The position numbers and the translations under genes are program-made. The notes beneath the pieces were generated by a model. The model did not search any database, had not been told where the DNA came from, and saw only the letters and a program-made list of their open reading frames with translations. Below, piece by piece: positions 9,738 through 20,995 of a stretch of DNA of 64,000 nt. Each line of letters opens with the position of its first letter. Within the stretch, counting starts at the first letter, position 1. Source of the DNA: Gerris lacustris (Eukaryota > Arthropoda > Insecta > Hemiptera > Gerridae); assembly GCA_951217055.1 (NCBI GenBank), contig OX578277.1, positions 116,557,904 through 116,621,903 of the forward strand. The letters run 5' to 3'.

Positions 9738-12700
9738 CTGCAAACAAAAAAGAAATCGGATCAGCTAAGACTCAAAGAAAAAAGAACTATTCTCAATATC
9801 ATCAGTTGTGAATGACAAGCATTAAATTATTCTTATAATATATACCAAAAATATATACTTTATATAAGACGAAATATCGCTTGCAAAAATTTAAAAAGTA
9901 GGTATTGATCATATTGGTTAGTACAAATAAACAACGGATACCTAATAGCGTATACAATAGGGTTGTATACAGCGTTAGCCTTAGCGAATACAACTCCCCA
10001 GATGGTGGAGACAGGGCTGATCTTGTAAGTCTCGAAAATTCCGGCATAGTTGATGACCAGGTAGGGAGTCCAGGCGACGAACCACAGGGAAATTGTTAAA
10101 AGGGCGATTTTGGCTAGTTTGGTTTCGGCAGATGTGTTGGCGGCTTCAGCGGATCTTAGGGATGCGACGTTCATCTTCTTGGCTTGTTCCCTCATGTGTC
10201 TTTCGTGGACCGCGACAGCCTAAAATGGAAAACAGGTTAATTAGATTTTAAGAAATGTTGATGCTGTTGTGTTGTAGTCAAAGGCAAAAGAATGTCTATA
10301 ATGATCGATATACCTGCACGATGTAGAAGTAAGAGTAGATGATGAGGAAGAGAGGGAGGAAGTAGCAGAAGAACGAGTAGAAGATGATGTAGCTTCGGCT
10401 GAACCAATCCTTGGTCAAATAATCGGTTCCACAGGAGGTCATGTTTCCTTCAGGTACGTACCTGTTCCATCCGAAGACAGGGAAGAGAGTCCACAGTATG
10501 GAGATGAACCAGACCCAGAGGATCCTAAGAGCGGCACCCTTGTTGTTCATCGGCTTGGCAGCGAGACCCTAAAACATTTTTAAAATTAGCCCCAAATTGT
10601 TACGAACGATAATAATCATAAGCGTTATCAGTCACAGTTGCAATGTTTTACCTTGACGATGACATTGTATCTGTCGAGGGCGATCATGGTCATGCTCCAA
10701 ATAGAAGCACATCCCCAAAGAGAACCAAGCATTCCATATATTTGGCAAATGAATGGTCCTGCACAAAAGATCAAACAAATAGATGAGCAAACAACACGAT
10801 ACATTATATCATTCTTCAAGATGATTTGCTGAAGTCTGGTATTGTTACTGCAAATAATTGTAGCAAAGCAATTTGTCTGTTAAAAGATGGGTTAAAATCT
10901 ATCATAAATTGATAATTCCTCACTAAGAGATCAATAATTATTTGGTTTGGAGGCAGTCTATCTAATCGACAGAATTATCACCTAAATATTTCCGTATGAC
11001 AAATGAAAGAGCGCCCCCTCTGGACAACAAGTAGAAGTACAATCCAATGTACTCTCATCCTATAATCTTATGCTTCAGGAGTGAAAGAGTGTCCATGTTT
11101 AGTCCTTCTATTTAGCGATGAGTTAGCCATATAAAGATATTGTAATTCTATACTTTATTCATAAATAGAAAAGAACTGAGTCTATAATTTTCAATATTTA
11201 AAATATTGTGAAGAGCTACATATTTTAGATTAGTGTATTCCACCAGTTGTAGGTAACCATATAAGTTAAAGGCTGTCAGATGTTTTTTAAAATGATGAAG
11301 TAAATCATTGCTATTAAAATTTGATAATCTTACCCAAGACCCACGTCTCATTGTAGCAATTGATAAGCATGGTCGGTGCCATAGTAAACATCATGAAGAA
11401 GTCGGAGAATGCAAGGTTGACGACCAACAAGTTGGAGGGTGACCTCAGGGACTTTGACGAACAGAAGATGTGGATTACCATGCCGTTACCCACGACCGAG
11501 ATCACTCCCAGTACACCGATGACGAACCCCAGCAGAGCGTGCCAGAGAGGGTTCATCGGAGGAAACTGGTACCTGCAAACACGTAATCAACAACCGTTTC
11601 ATTTGATCAAGGATCTGGTGTTTACATATCAGCGACGGTGACAACTATTTACACACATTGTCTCTCCTGAGATCATTAATTGATGTTTGATTGATTGTTG
11701 ATGTTTGGCTGATTGTTGATGTTTGATTGATTGTTGATGTTTGGCTGATTGTCGATGTTTGGCTGATTGTTGATGTTTGGCTGATTGTTGATGTTTGGCT
11801 GATTGTTGATGTTTGGCTGATTGTTGATGTTTGTTATTCGAATTACCATCATAGTGCTGGGGAATCCTTCAAGATACTCTAGGAATGGGAATTATGACGA
11901 CGGATTTAACATCTTTGGAGGGTTTTCTCTACTAAAAATTGGTAGATTTTTCTAGTGAAGACCTTCTCCAGAGGGCACCAAGTTAATGTTTGTTGTTACA
12001 GATAATACTATGATGCTGGGACATCCTTTAAGATGTTTCAGGGACTGGAACTGTGACGACAGATTTACCGGTACTTCTTTAGATGGTTACTCCCCTATTT
12101 TTTTATTGGAATATAAATGACTGACTAAATAACTATTAAGGCAAAAGGATGTTTAGTCCAATGTACTTTGAAACAAAGGAATATCACACTTCTTTTTTTA
12201 TAAGGGGAGTAACAGTCTAAAGAAGAACATTCCATACACCTTCTTTAGATTGCTACTCCCCTGTTTTTTTTATAAGGGGAGTAACAATCTAAAGAAGTGC
12301 CGATTTACCATCTTTCTGAATTAAACAAGTTAAGCTTTCGTTCGAAAATCATTTCCATATATTTATAAAGATTTTCTTCTTGTCTTTTGTGACCAAATAA
12401 AACGTTCCTTTACTCAGTTAGACCGTAAGAGTTTTTAACAAATTCTTCTTATCAGAAATGTTTAAAGATAAAAGGGGCGGGGGATATAAATATGTATCCC
12501 ACAAACGGTAATCGAACCCACGGCTCCTTGAGTTCACACCACAATGATTTAATCCATTGGGCTAAGACGTAGGAAAAATCTTCTTTCTTTTATCATCAAG
12601 TTACAAGTTAAGAAAACTTAAAATATCTTAATGGAAATATTTGTATGAAGAAACATTTTAGAATTTAGAAATAACCAACAATTAATAAGTTAATTTAACG

Positions 12701-13192
12701 AAGTACATTCAATTTTCATCTGATAGATACAATTGAAAATGTTCGATATTTAATTACAGAGTTTGTAAGTATCTAGAAGTACCTAGAAAGCTGCAACTTT
12801 CACAGATTATTCAAAAACCCACCAAAGTTGTCGAGTGAAGAATTAAAACATGTATTTTTATTTATACCGAAACAAAATTAACAAACCCAATTGTTATGAA
12901 ACTTTTCAAAGCGCATTTGTTAAAAAAAAAAAATGTTTATTTTTATAATTAAATAGGTGATTATTATAGTTATTTGAGAAATCGATTCAAGATTGACATT
13001 TGAGATTTATATGAGAAGATAACGCCTCGTCATATCGTACGTATAGAATCTTATCGTGATGGAATCTTACCAATGGGCGTCGACCAAATGGAGCATGTCC
13101 GGTGTGACCATGTCGACCACAGTTTGGTTACCGAACTGACTGACAGGGCCTGAGCCCCATAAGTGGGCATTCGAAGGACCGGACAAAGCCAT
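9605..13192 (-). CDS. Long-wavelength-sensitive rhabdomeric opsin, six coding exons
   Basis: Joining 13192-13071, 11572-11334, 10758-10652, 10568-10314, 10219-9942 and 9737-9605 gives 1,134 bases: 377 codons and a TAA, with every junction GT-AG and in phase. The product is a seven-helix visual GPCR that binds retinal and couples to Gq in photoreceptor membranes. Visible hallmarks are N22-Q-T sequon; N70 (1.50); D98 (2.50); Cys125-Cys202 disulfide; DRY 149-151; E196 six residues before Cys202, matching the bovine E181 counterion site; W291 and P293 of the toggle region; Schiff-base K321; NPIVY 327-331; and HPK 335-337, typical of arthropod Gq opsins. Loop 3 ([19 protein letters not shown]) is also typical. 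Length is normal for insect LW opsins. The start lies 4 bases inside its exon, and a spliced 5'UTR is inferred. Confidence 0.97.
9942..10219 (-). CDS. LW opsin coding exon 5 (loop 3, helices 6-7)
   Basis: Acceptor TTTTAG at 10221-10220 and donor AG|GTATCC after 9942. Starts [12 protein letters not shown] and contains the retinal lysine in [10 protein letters not shown]. The unspliced frame runs on past the donor into non-opsin residues, which fixes the splice point at codon 334 (AG|C, Ser). Confidence 0.95.
10314..10568 (-). CDS. LW opsin coding exon 4 (helices 4-5, extracellular loop 2)
   Basis: Acceptor TTTTAG before 10568, donor CAG|GTATAT after 10314. Carries [14 protein letters not shown] with the E196 counterion site and Cys202, then helix 5 ([18 protein letters not shown]). 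Confidence 0.95.
10652..10758 (-). CDS. LW opsin coding exon 3 (helix 3)
   Basis: Acceptor TGTGCAG before 10758, donor AAG|GTAAAA after 10652. Encodes [16 protein letters not shown] with Cys125, and [12 protein letters not shown] with the DRY motif. Confidence 0.95.
11334..11572 (-). CDS. LW opsin coding exon 2 (helices 1-2)
   Basis: Acceptor TTTGCAG before 11572, donor TTGG|GTAAGA after 11334. Encodes [15 protein letters not shown], helix 1 with VGNGMV, and helix 2 with [11 protein letters not shown]. Confidence 0.95.
11676..11834. repeat. 18-bp tandem repeat in opsin intron 1
   Basis: About eight to nine head-to-tail units of GATTGTTGATGTTTGGCT with few substitutions, in the 1.5-kb intron between coding exons 1 and 2. 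The least degenerate units are in the middle and right, as expected of a slippage minisatellite. Confidence 0.9.
12070..12301 (+). mobile_element. Family M MITE copy 1, 8-bp TSD
   Basis: A 232-bp element flanked by a perfect 8-bp target duplication, GATTTACC (12062-12069 and 12302-12309). Ends are GGTACTTCTTTAGATGGTTA and the complement of TAACAATCTAAAGAAGTGCC. The terminal word occurs four times in the order arm, inverted arm, arm, inverted arm. Lies in opsin intron 1. The 8-bp TSD and terminal GG suggest a Merlin-like origin; hAT and P elements also make 8-bp TSDs but usually have other termini. Confidence 0.85.
12495..12577 (-). repeat. tRNA-derived SINE head in opsin intron 1
   Basis: On the minus strand an A-box-like TAGCCCAATGG and a B-box GGTTCGATTACC are correctly spaced, as in RNA polymerase III tRNA-type promoters. 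No clean cloverleaf or acceptor stem is seen, so a SINE relic is more likely than a tRNA gene. Confidence 0.55.
13071..13192 (-). CDS. LW opsin coding exon 1 (start codon, N terminus)
   Basis: ATG at 13192-13190, preceded by the acceptor TTTCAG and the four untranslated bases GACG. Encodes a 40-residue extracellular N terminus ([12 protein letters not shown]...) with an N-Q-T sequon. Donor TTG|GTAAGA after 13071. Confidence 0.93.
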
Positions 13193-13261
13193 CGTCCTGA
13201 AACAAAACCAAACAGACAATTTGATTATTTATTGAAATTCATCTCTAAAATTTGCATGTTA

Positions 13262-13534
13262 AGCCTTGTCCACACTAGTAGACATGTTGCGCGATTTTGG
13301 TCTCAGAGACCAAACTTGACAACCGGCGTCAAAAATCGCATGTCTCTATGGTTTTCCATTCTAAATGGTAGACACGGTGCAACGTTAGGCATGTTGCGCA
13401 ACGTGTCTACAAGTGTGGACGCTAGACCTAGACCATAGACGGTCTCAGAAGATGTCTATAGACACGTAGCGAGACATTTCTATAGACGGTCTATAGAAAT
13501 GTCTCGCTACGTGTCTACTGGTGTGGACTAGGCT
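13262..13534. mobile_element. PIF/Harbinger-like MITE, TTA TSD
   Basis: A 273-bp element with terminal inverted repeats AGCC(T)TGTCCACAC / GTGTGGACTAGGCT flanked by TTA (13259-13261 and 13535-13537). A three-base TWA duplication is characteristic of PIF/Harbinger. An inner perfect inverted repeat (AGACATTTCTATAGAC / GTCTATAGAAATGTCT) sits near 13467-13507. It lies in the opsin 5'UTR intron and has no coding capacity. Confidence 0.75.
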
Positions 13535-14007
13535 TTAGGAGTCAAAATACCACATCAGCTATTCTAGTAACTAAAACCTCAACATAATTAGTAATTGCTC
13601 AATTTATCATAAAGGTCATGATTTAACGGAGCCCTAAGAACAACATTTTTTAGCGTATCTTTCCCTATTACTGTTCTTTTACCAGTTTACTGCTGAGTAA
13701 TTTTTTTTAATATAGACTATATTTAAACAATACCAAATTAAGTAATTTTTAAACTGATAGTAACATATTTTCAAATTTATAAGTGCGAAGTCAGAGCAAA
13801 ATTATATTTGGATATATCCACAGCATATTGCTATTTTGGTTTCCCGGTGAAATCCCCGTCACCGAGGGTTTCAACGACGATTCGCTTTCACGGCTGGAAG
13901 CATATTCAGGGGAGCATCGTGATCATAGCATGCTTTAAAATTGAAAATATTGATAAGCGAATAAAGAGTGAAATTAAATTACCATAAAAAGAAGGAAACG
14001 AGAAGAA

Positions 14008-14042
14008 GGTGTGGGGGGGGGGGAGAATTCCCCCCACACAAT
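14008..14042. repeat. G-run/C-run hairpin
   Basis: TGTGGGGGG is followed within a few bases by CCCCCCACACA, forming a short GC-only stem in an AT-rich intron. Confidence 0.7.
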
Positions 14043-14823
14043 TTTTTGTTAAATATAATTTAACAAAGGGATATTTATCGAACTCAATACGATAACGACG
14101 ATTAATAAACAAGAAGAAGGGAATGTAACAGTTGATTGTAGTTTTTAAACAGTAATTAATCTCCGAATAGATTTTGAATATTTTAAATTGAACTGACTCT
14201 TTGCAATATTTTTTTTTTTTTTTAAATTGATTATAATTAAAAATAATTATTTTTGCAAGTAAATTAATATTTTGTTTTCATAATTCAAATTATGTATTGC
14301 TTATTAATTATATAATATATATATATTTTTAGATGAATATTTTATGTAAGTCAATTAATAATTTGCAAGCGTAATGTAATATATGATAAATTTTACTAAG
14401 ATTAAATTGATAAAATTTTATTGAATTTTAAATTGATAGAATTTCATTGAATTTTAAATTGATAGAAAATAATAGTTGAAGGTTTAAATTAATTAAGATT
14501 GTTATTAAAGAGAAAAAGGGTGAGAGAATAACAACATGAGTATTAAGAGGTATATGACTATCAATTTAGAAATTTAAAATGTTTTATGGAAGAGCTCAAA
14601 TTCATTTCAAATTTGTCTGCCATAACTATTATAGGTGTTTAGAAGTTGTAAATGGTCAGCATAGAAGTGGTTGGTCCAATTTCAATTTAAGATAAAATTA
14701 AAATTGAAAGTTATTTGGCATTAAATTGAAAATTAATGTTATACATAAATATAAATAAATCAGTACAAAAATTTAATTTAGTATTATGTATATTTAGTTT
14801 AAATTTAAATTTATAAAATGTAC

Positions 14824-14935
14824 CTGTTTGTTGAGTTAGACTGGTTGATTTGATGGTATAGTGCTGAGATAAGATGATATTTGTTATATTTTTAATGGTT
14901 CAACTGAGTGGGAGCCTGGAGGTAGTTGTGGCACG
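14824..14935 (-). other. Predicted opsin 5'UTR exon
   Basis: The donor ACAG|GTACAT at 14824/14823 lies just downstream of a TATA box, and the acceptor at 13198-13197 lies 5 bases before the start codon. This implies a 1.6-kb 5'UTR intron (13197-14823). The exon's upstream limit is estimated from TATA spacing. Confidence 0.6.
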
Positions 14936-14956
14936 CAGTAGTGCAAGCTTGCAGCC

Positions 14957-14998
14957 CTTATATACTTCAAGACTTCAACTTACTTCATAATTAACTTA
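14957..14998 (-). promoter_or_regulatory. Opsin core promoter: TATA box and homeodomain site
   Basis: TATATAAGG on the minus strand (14956-14964) is about 25-30 bases from the inferred transcription start. About 25 bases further upstream is GTTAATTATG (14988-14993 core TAATTA), a homeodomain-type site at the place where insect rhodopsin promoters carry their TAAT-containing core element. The match to that element is only partial. Confidence 0.5.
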
Positions 14999-14999
14999 G

Positions 15000-15793
15000 T
15001 TCAAGTCCCTTTAGACTTAACTTTAAGAAACCAAACAACTTAAATAATCGGATCAAAAATTCTTAGATAGTCTTTAGTATTTTTAAGAAATTAATCTCTC
15101 GTTGGGCTTACGTTATCGAATTTTTGGTTATATTACAATGTGTAATCCTGTTAAACAATTATGAGACATGAAAACTATGAACTCTGCCAAATTTTATCTT
15201 CATACCTACGTGATCTTTTGTGAGGAGATATTCGGGCAAATAAGAAACGAAAAATGTATTTTCTTTTTTTACTCTATGACAAAAAAGTTAACGTTTTCTT
15301 GTAAAAAATATAGTATTTTTTTTTTAAAAAAATAAAAAATATAGAATAATAATTTAAGAGGACATTTTAAAAATGTATATATGTGGACATATTTTTGTTG
15401 TGAAAGTCCCCCTTTTAAAAACCTAGGTACTTCTGTACTCATCTAGAAAATTGATTTTACTTTTGTCGCTATTTATTTTGCCCATATTTTGATTAACACA
15501 GACATTAATATTGTTACAGGATGAAGGGATTCGGCCAATTTACATCTCCACTCGATGGGCGTCGTCAGAGAGAAAAAATGTATCAACTACATGAAATTGG
15601 ATCGATGGGAGAGGTAGGTTTGGTAGGTTTGGTAAGTTTGGTAGGTTTGGGCGTCGGATCGGACAACTCGACCAAAATTATTTAAATTAACCACAAATAT
15701 AAATTATTTAAATAATATTTGGATTTATGTGGCACATCGCGTCTTACTGTCGGATGACTGGTCGAATGACATTTTTATCTGTTTCGATTCCCA
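15000..15793. other. Region upstream of the opsin promoter, no gene seen
   Basis: AT-rich, with a T/A run at 15310-15350 and a short array of GGTAGGTTT units at about 15612-15650. No exon is supported. Confidence 0.45.
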
Positions 15794-15794
15794 G

Positions 15795-16075
15795 TGGGGT
15801 CACTCTTATTTTATTCCAATGGTAAAATGAACATGTGTACCAAATTTCATCCAAATCGGTCAACAATAACTCAAGTTATTGTCACACATTTCAAGGATTC
15901 GCGGACACACAGACCGACAGACATACAGACAGAAACGAGACCAAAATGTTCCTTGATGTCTGGAACGGATTTCTGTCTTGGATTTTCTAAAATTGGAGAC
16001 ATAACATTTTTTTCGTGCTCAAAAGTGAACACCATGCTTCCGTTACCTTCGGTAAGCTGGGAAGCAAAGAATCAT
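15795..16075 (+). repeat. Family G repeat, right-half fragment
   Basis: Matches the right half of family G (CAAATTTCATCCAAATCGGT, GACAGAC, TTCCTTGATGTCTGGAACGG, ACCATGCTTCCGTTACCTTC, GGTAAGCTGGGAAGC). The left half is missing. Confidence 0.6.
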
Positions 16076-16938
16076 TAAAATCGGACGTTTAAATCGGTCA
16101 TTAAAATCGGACCCGAAATGGTGAAATTTTTAATTTTTTCAAAACTTTAAAGGCTATGCGCGATCGGGAAATTTTGTTTTAAAAAAACAAAAACACTTTT
16201 TTCTTTATATTTGACACCAGAAGCAACTTTTTCGCCCTATAGCAACTCGGAAAAAAATGTTTGATGTTTTTCGAACCACCCTAGTAAATATTTCAAAACA
16301 AGCAAGGTTGGTTTAGTATACTCATCTTTGTGTCAACAATAGCAACAATAAACATGTTTCTTTTTCACTTTCAAAGAAGTTTACTAAAAATTCCGCCTTA
16401 TGAATGGGTAATAATATTAATATTGATCGAAACGTTAGTCAATAAGGAAGTTTTTCCTGAAGTCCGAAAAGTTTGAGCTCGGTTCTTTACCAAAATATGG
16501 GACCTCAAAAAAAAAATGTTTTTAATTTTTTTCTTAATAATAAAATTCGTATAAAATGTTTGCCATATAATTTGAAGGCATGAACATTAAAATTACATTT
16601 TTCTTATAGGAAATTTTGTCAGCTTTACAACGGTGTCAAACAGTTTATTCTAGCTTTTATACTTTTGGTGAAATAAGCATTTTTATGAGCAGGTATGTAA
16701 TCTTAAAAAAATCGTGAAATTTGATTTTGTGGGAGAACGGTTAAGATTTGATGGCTTGTACAGTGTTTTTTGTAGCCCTTGAGGTGTAGAACAATCTACT
16801 TCATTTTTTCACATATATCGCCAGTCACCCTGTATATTCTATCTAAATATTTTATTTTACAATAAGGCATATATTATCACATAGAGTTCAAATTTGTATT
16901 ATATTTATTTATAATTTTTATTTTTTCATCGATCCTTT
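16076..16938. other. Intergenic, no gene seen
   Basis: AT-rich. Words such as AAATCGGAC and TTTTTCGAACCACC occur, but no boundaries, open frames or RNA motifs could be supported. Confidence 0.4.
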
Positions 16939-17172
16939 GGTACTTCTTTAGATTGTTACTCCCCTATGTTGATTTAGAATAAAAATGACTGACTAAATAA
17001 CTATTAAGAAAAAGGGATGTTTAGTCAAATGTATTTTGGGACCAAGGAATATCCCACTTCTGTTTTGATGAGGGGAGTAACAGTCTAAAGAAGAACATTC
17101 CATACACCTTCTTTAGATTGTTACTACCCTGATTTTATTTTTATAAGGGGAGTAACAATCTAAAAAAGTGCC
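16939..17172 (+). mobile_element. Family M MITE copy 2, 8-bp TSD
   Basis: A 234-bp copy with the same four-arm structure as copy 1, flanked by perfect GATCCTTT duplications (16931-16938 and 17173-17180). Confidence 0.85.
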
Positions 17173-17180
17173 GATCCTTT

Positions 17181-18088
17181 TACAAGAGGATCAACAATGA
17201 CAACATTTTATGTATTTATCATCAAAGATGTAATCATCAGTGATATAAAGACCTCTACAACATTCAAACTGCCGCCAGAAAGAGAAGTCTTCAGATCTTG
17301 GATTCGGGCAAGTACGCTCACCTACACTCACTTTTATATTATTTAAATAATTTATTATTATTTATCTTATTATTTTTGTAGAAGAAACAATAACACTATT
17401 AAATATCTTTTATACTTAGTTTTCAGTATTTATTTATTTTTTATTAATTAAAAAGAAAGGGGAGGAGGTAATCTCACTAATAGTTGGCCCCATAAACAAC
17501 TAAATTCAACCTTAAAATGGTAATTTAATTACTACGGAATATTCTTTTGTAAAACATCTCAAACTGCCCCTTTAGAACTTCTCTATCAAAATATTTTTTC
17601 TGCGAAAGCACAAGTTTATTTTATTTGGAGAAAAATGAAGAAACTTAGGAAATAACCCGGCGACAGAAATAATATTGATTTATTGCCTAAACAAAGCAGA
17701 CAGCATGATACAGCCACATCACAATACATTCTACTTGATTCTATCTCCTTATTTATAATTAATAAATTAAATATTGTAAGGGTGCATATTGAATATTACC
17801 AAACTGTTCCAACTAGCTGATCCAAAATAAACAAGAATTTTAATGAAGAATCAACATAACAAGTAAATTAAGCCATATGTTGGCAACCTTTAGCCAAGTA
17901 CAGTAGACATTTAAAAATATCTTTGTTAAAGTCATCCCAGTAAGGTGGTTAGAGCCATCATGTGCCAAGTGCTGCCCCATGTTGATAACTAGAACTGACA
18001 TCTTGTTGTTGTTTTGCAGTGTACTCTATCTGTAGACTCTGTAACTCACTTTTCAAGTAAGCATCAACCAATAATGCCACATCAATAA
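17181..18088. other. Intergenic, no gene seen
   Basis: AT-rich sequence between two family M copies. No exon or element terminus is supported. Confidence 0.4.
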
Positions 18089-19549
18089 GGTACTTCTTTA
18101 GATTGTTACTCCCCTGTGTCCTATGTTTTTTTTTAGAATATAAATGACTGACTAAATAACTATTAAAACAAAGGGATGATGTAACGGTTTATTTAAGGTT
18201 TAATTATCCACCCTGTTAAATTTTTGTTTAAGAAAAAAATTAGGGGTGGATTTATTTTCTATTAGATTGTTAGAAAGTATTTTTATTTTTTTAGGGTAGT
18301 CACTAATTAGTTTCCCTTTTTTTTGTTTTGTTCTTTTTCTTTTTGGTGACACTGGGTGGTCTGGAGAGGTTAGGTGGCTCTGTGATCTCGTGGTGCAAGA
18401 GCACTTAGGTGGTGGAAAAAGTTATTTGTAACAGGTGCAGTCAGTGCTTAAGTTTTGGGCAGCTTAGAATAGGATCCAACGAAGCAGAACAAGCGAGTGG
18501 ATTGTGCTGGTTGCTGTTTGAGACACCAGTGACTGCTTCAAGGGCCCCCATTAAGTCCGCTGACGACCTTTACCAAGTTCTGCCTGATCGAGCCGCAAGC
18601 GTCCAAGTCTGGGAACACCTCTCAAGTCAAAAATTAAAGTAAGATCGACCAAAATTAATATCTCTCTCTGTCATTCCAGAGTGGGACCCCTTCCCCCAAT
18701 CCTCCAAGGGTCTCCCTCACTCTACACCTTCCATCTGCCATTTCTGTTTTATTTAATTATATTTTATTTGAACCATTTATTTCAGTTATTTGCCCCAGTT
18801 AATCTCATAGCATCACACCGATTCAGATTTATTATTATTCTTCTTTTTAATCGAGCAGAAGACTGCTCTTAGGAGATTCATTGTGAAAGAGCCCTTAGGA
18901 AAACAAAGTTAGTTTTTTTAGGACATATTTTATTTACATTATTATTTTATTTGTCACTCGATTAAAAAAAAAGGTAGGTTCACATAATTTTAATAATATA
19001 TTGTTTCATAGGAGAATCTTTTTTTTGTGAACCCTGGGACAAGGCAAGTGAAGATTCCACTTGATCAATAAAGACTGACCATATTAACTTAATCTTTACT
19101 TTATTTGTTTTATAATACCCTACCTTTTATTATTCCCAGTCCCTGGATTCCCCCTTTTCCATTTTTCCTTACCTCTGATCCTCTGAGTTACTCCAGTGAG
19201 TGCTCAAGCTTTAAATACCTTTTTCTTTGCCATTAATCCTTATTAATTTGAATGGGGTGGCGTCCAATTTAATTTGCTTTTCACACAATAGTTAGTTGTT
19301 CAGTTGTCAGGAGACATCAACCACTCTCCAAAACCCCGCCCCAATTAGCAAGCCGACTGAGTTGGGCTATAACTCACTTATTGTAGAGCCCATGGATTTT
19401 GGGGCTACAATGTTTAGTCCAATGTACTTTGGGACAAAGGAATATCACACTTCTGTTTTTATAAGGAGAAGAACATTCCATACACCTTCTTTAGATTGTT
19501 ACTCCCCTCTGTTATTTTTATAAGGGGAGTAACAATCTAAAGAAGTGCC
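18089..19549 (+). mobile_element. Family M MITE copy 3, split by a 1.2-kb insertion
   Basis: The two parts, 18089-18179 and 19410-19549, together make about 231 bp and match copies 1 and 2 without a gap. The break falls in the family word AGGGATGTTTAG. Unlike copies 1 and 2, its outer flanks (ATCAATAA and AATCTACA) do not form an 8-bp duplication. Confidence 0.8.
18180..19409 (+). mobile_element. Probable solo LTR (TGTA...TACA) nested in MITE copy 3
   Basis: A 1,230-bp insert begins TGTAACGG and ends GGGGCTACA, the TG...CA ends and short inverted termini of an LTR. It is flanked by ATGA/ATGT, a 4-bp duplication with one change, at a known interior position of family M. Near its right end are CAATAAAGACTG (poly(A)-type signal at about 19067) and a T-rich stretch, as in an LTR R-U5 region. 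No internal retroviral ORF is seen. The open frames at 18409-18642 and 18681-18872 are not recognised. Alternative: a large non-coding DNA element. Confidence 0.6.
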
Positions 19550-20125
19550 AATCTACAAAACAGTGCGAGTAACTTTTTTGAGTTGTTATTATAAGATTAG
19601 TGCACTAGGATGCCAACTATTGGCTCACTGCCCACAAATGGCTAGTTTACTCTGCCTAATAGTAAAAAAACAAAAAAACACTTTTAAACAAAATATATTT
19701 TATCATTATTATTTATACATAGCTCTTTATTATAACATAATTATATACATTTGTTTTTAAAATGATTTTTATTAACAGTCTTTTTCTATAAAACAAAGCA
19801 TTGTAATTTACAGAAGGACCTCTTTACATCTACAAGTACCGTCAATTTTTGAGTGATAAATCTATACTCTAATGTTAACCTTTGGTTTCCCGTAGAAAAC
19901 AGTTCATTAATATTACATTACGGTAACAATAATATAAAGTAACAGTAATAGGCTCGTACCATTAATCATTCCCTTCAACCTATTTAACCACTTTGTCACT
20001 CATGTTTTTCCACAAAATCAATCATTTGTAAGTCACTACTACAATTTTACATTTTTTACAAGCGACTGAGTGCAAAATTTGAAAATATTTAAATTTAACA
20101 ATATAATAACAAAAATTTACCAGTA

Positions 20126-20482
20126 CAGTAGAACCTTGTTATTATGGAGAGGTAAAATAATTATAAAACACAATGGTGAAGGTTTGGTGGGGCACCTCTG
20201 TTTGTTATTAACTCAACAAATAACAAGTAAACAAACCAACCAGAAAAAAATATTTTTTTCAGACAAATGGATGTGAGCAATCAACATCTTTAAAGAACAA
20301 TACAGTGTGTGTGTGTGTGTGTGTAAAAAAAATATAAAATTGGTAACCAGATCATCTCTACCCAGTCAAGTTAACCACTATTCTAAAGTCACCATGTTTT
20401 CATATTTGCTAATTTGGGAAAGGTAGCAACCACCTGATTAAGGTGACTACTTTTGGTTGGTCCCTTTATGTAGATTTTACTG
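20126..20482. mobile_element. Pogo/Tigger-like MITE, degenerate
   Basis: Left end CAGTAGAACCTTGTTATTAT preceded by TA; right end GTAGATTTTACTG. The left terminus resembles the better element at 41682-42104. The right TA is altered to CA. Confidence 0.4.
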
Positions 20483-20749
20483 CATTCCTAGGCTTAATAA
20501 ATTAGTAGACTGCTTTGACTATGTATTTTATGTATTACAGAAAAAAACATTACTTCTTCAAATTGTAAGCCTTTGAGCGCAGCCTTATAATTGATACATA
20601 AGTAAAATATTTTGTTAAAATACTTGATTTGACAGGTTTAAAATAATTAGAGGGGTGCCTTGGACTCTAATATTAATTTGAAATTTTGCCTATATAAAAT
20701 GGACCACTCTTAAGAAGGGACTACTTCTTTCATTCCAGCAGCTGAGACT

Positions 20750-20995
20750 AGGCTTGCTACATGCCTACATGGTGTGTCTTGGGGTTTCTCATTTTGCAGA
20801 GTAAACCTTAGGCTTACTTAATGGATAAATCTAAATGATATATTTGGGGTTACTAGGTTTGCAGAGTAAACGTGGGTTTGCTTAACAGATACACCTACGT
20901 GGTATGTCTTGAGATTGGTTTGGAAAGTAAACGAGTGAACCAGGGCTTACTCAATAGACAAACCTACGCCTGCATGGTGTTTTGGGGTTCAACCA
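20750..20995 (+). repeat. Degenerate tandem repeat, unit about 80 bp
   Basis: Three successive blocks each contain CCTACATGGTGTGTCTTGGG-like words, then GCAGAGTAAAC or GAAAGTAAAC, then AGGCTTACTTAATGGATAAA-like words. Blocks start near 20763, 20840 and 20908. No coding frame persists through them. Confidence 0.6.

Noticed and set aside
18409..18872. Two open frames as a possible gene
   Set aside because: Both lie inside the LTR-like insert that splits a MITE, have no recognisable domain, and are not linked by plausible splice sites.
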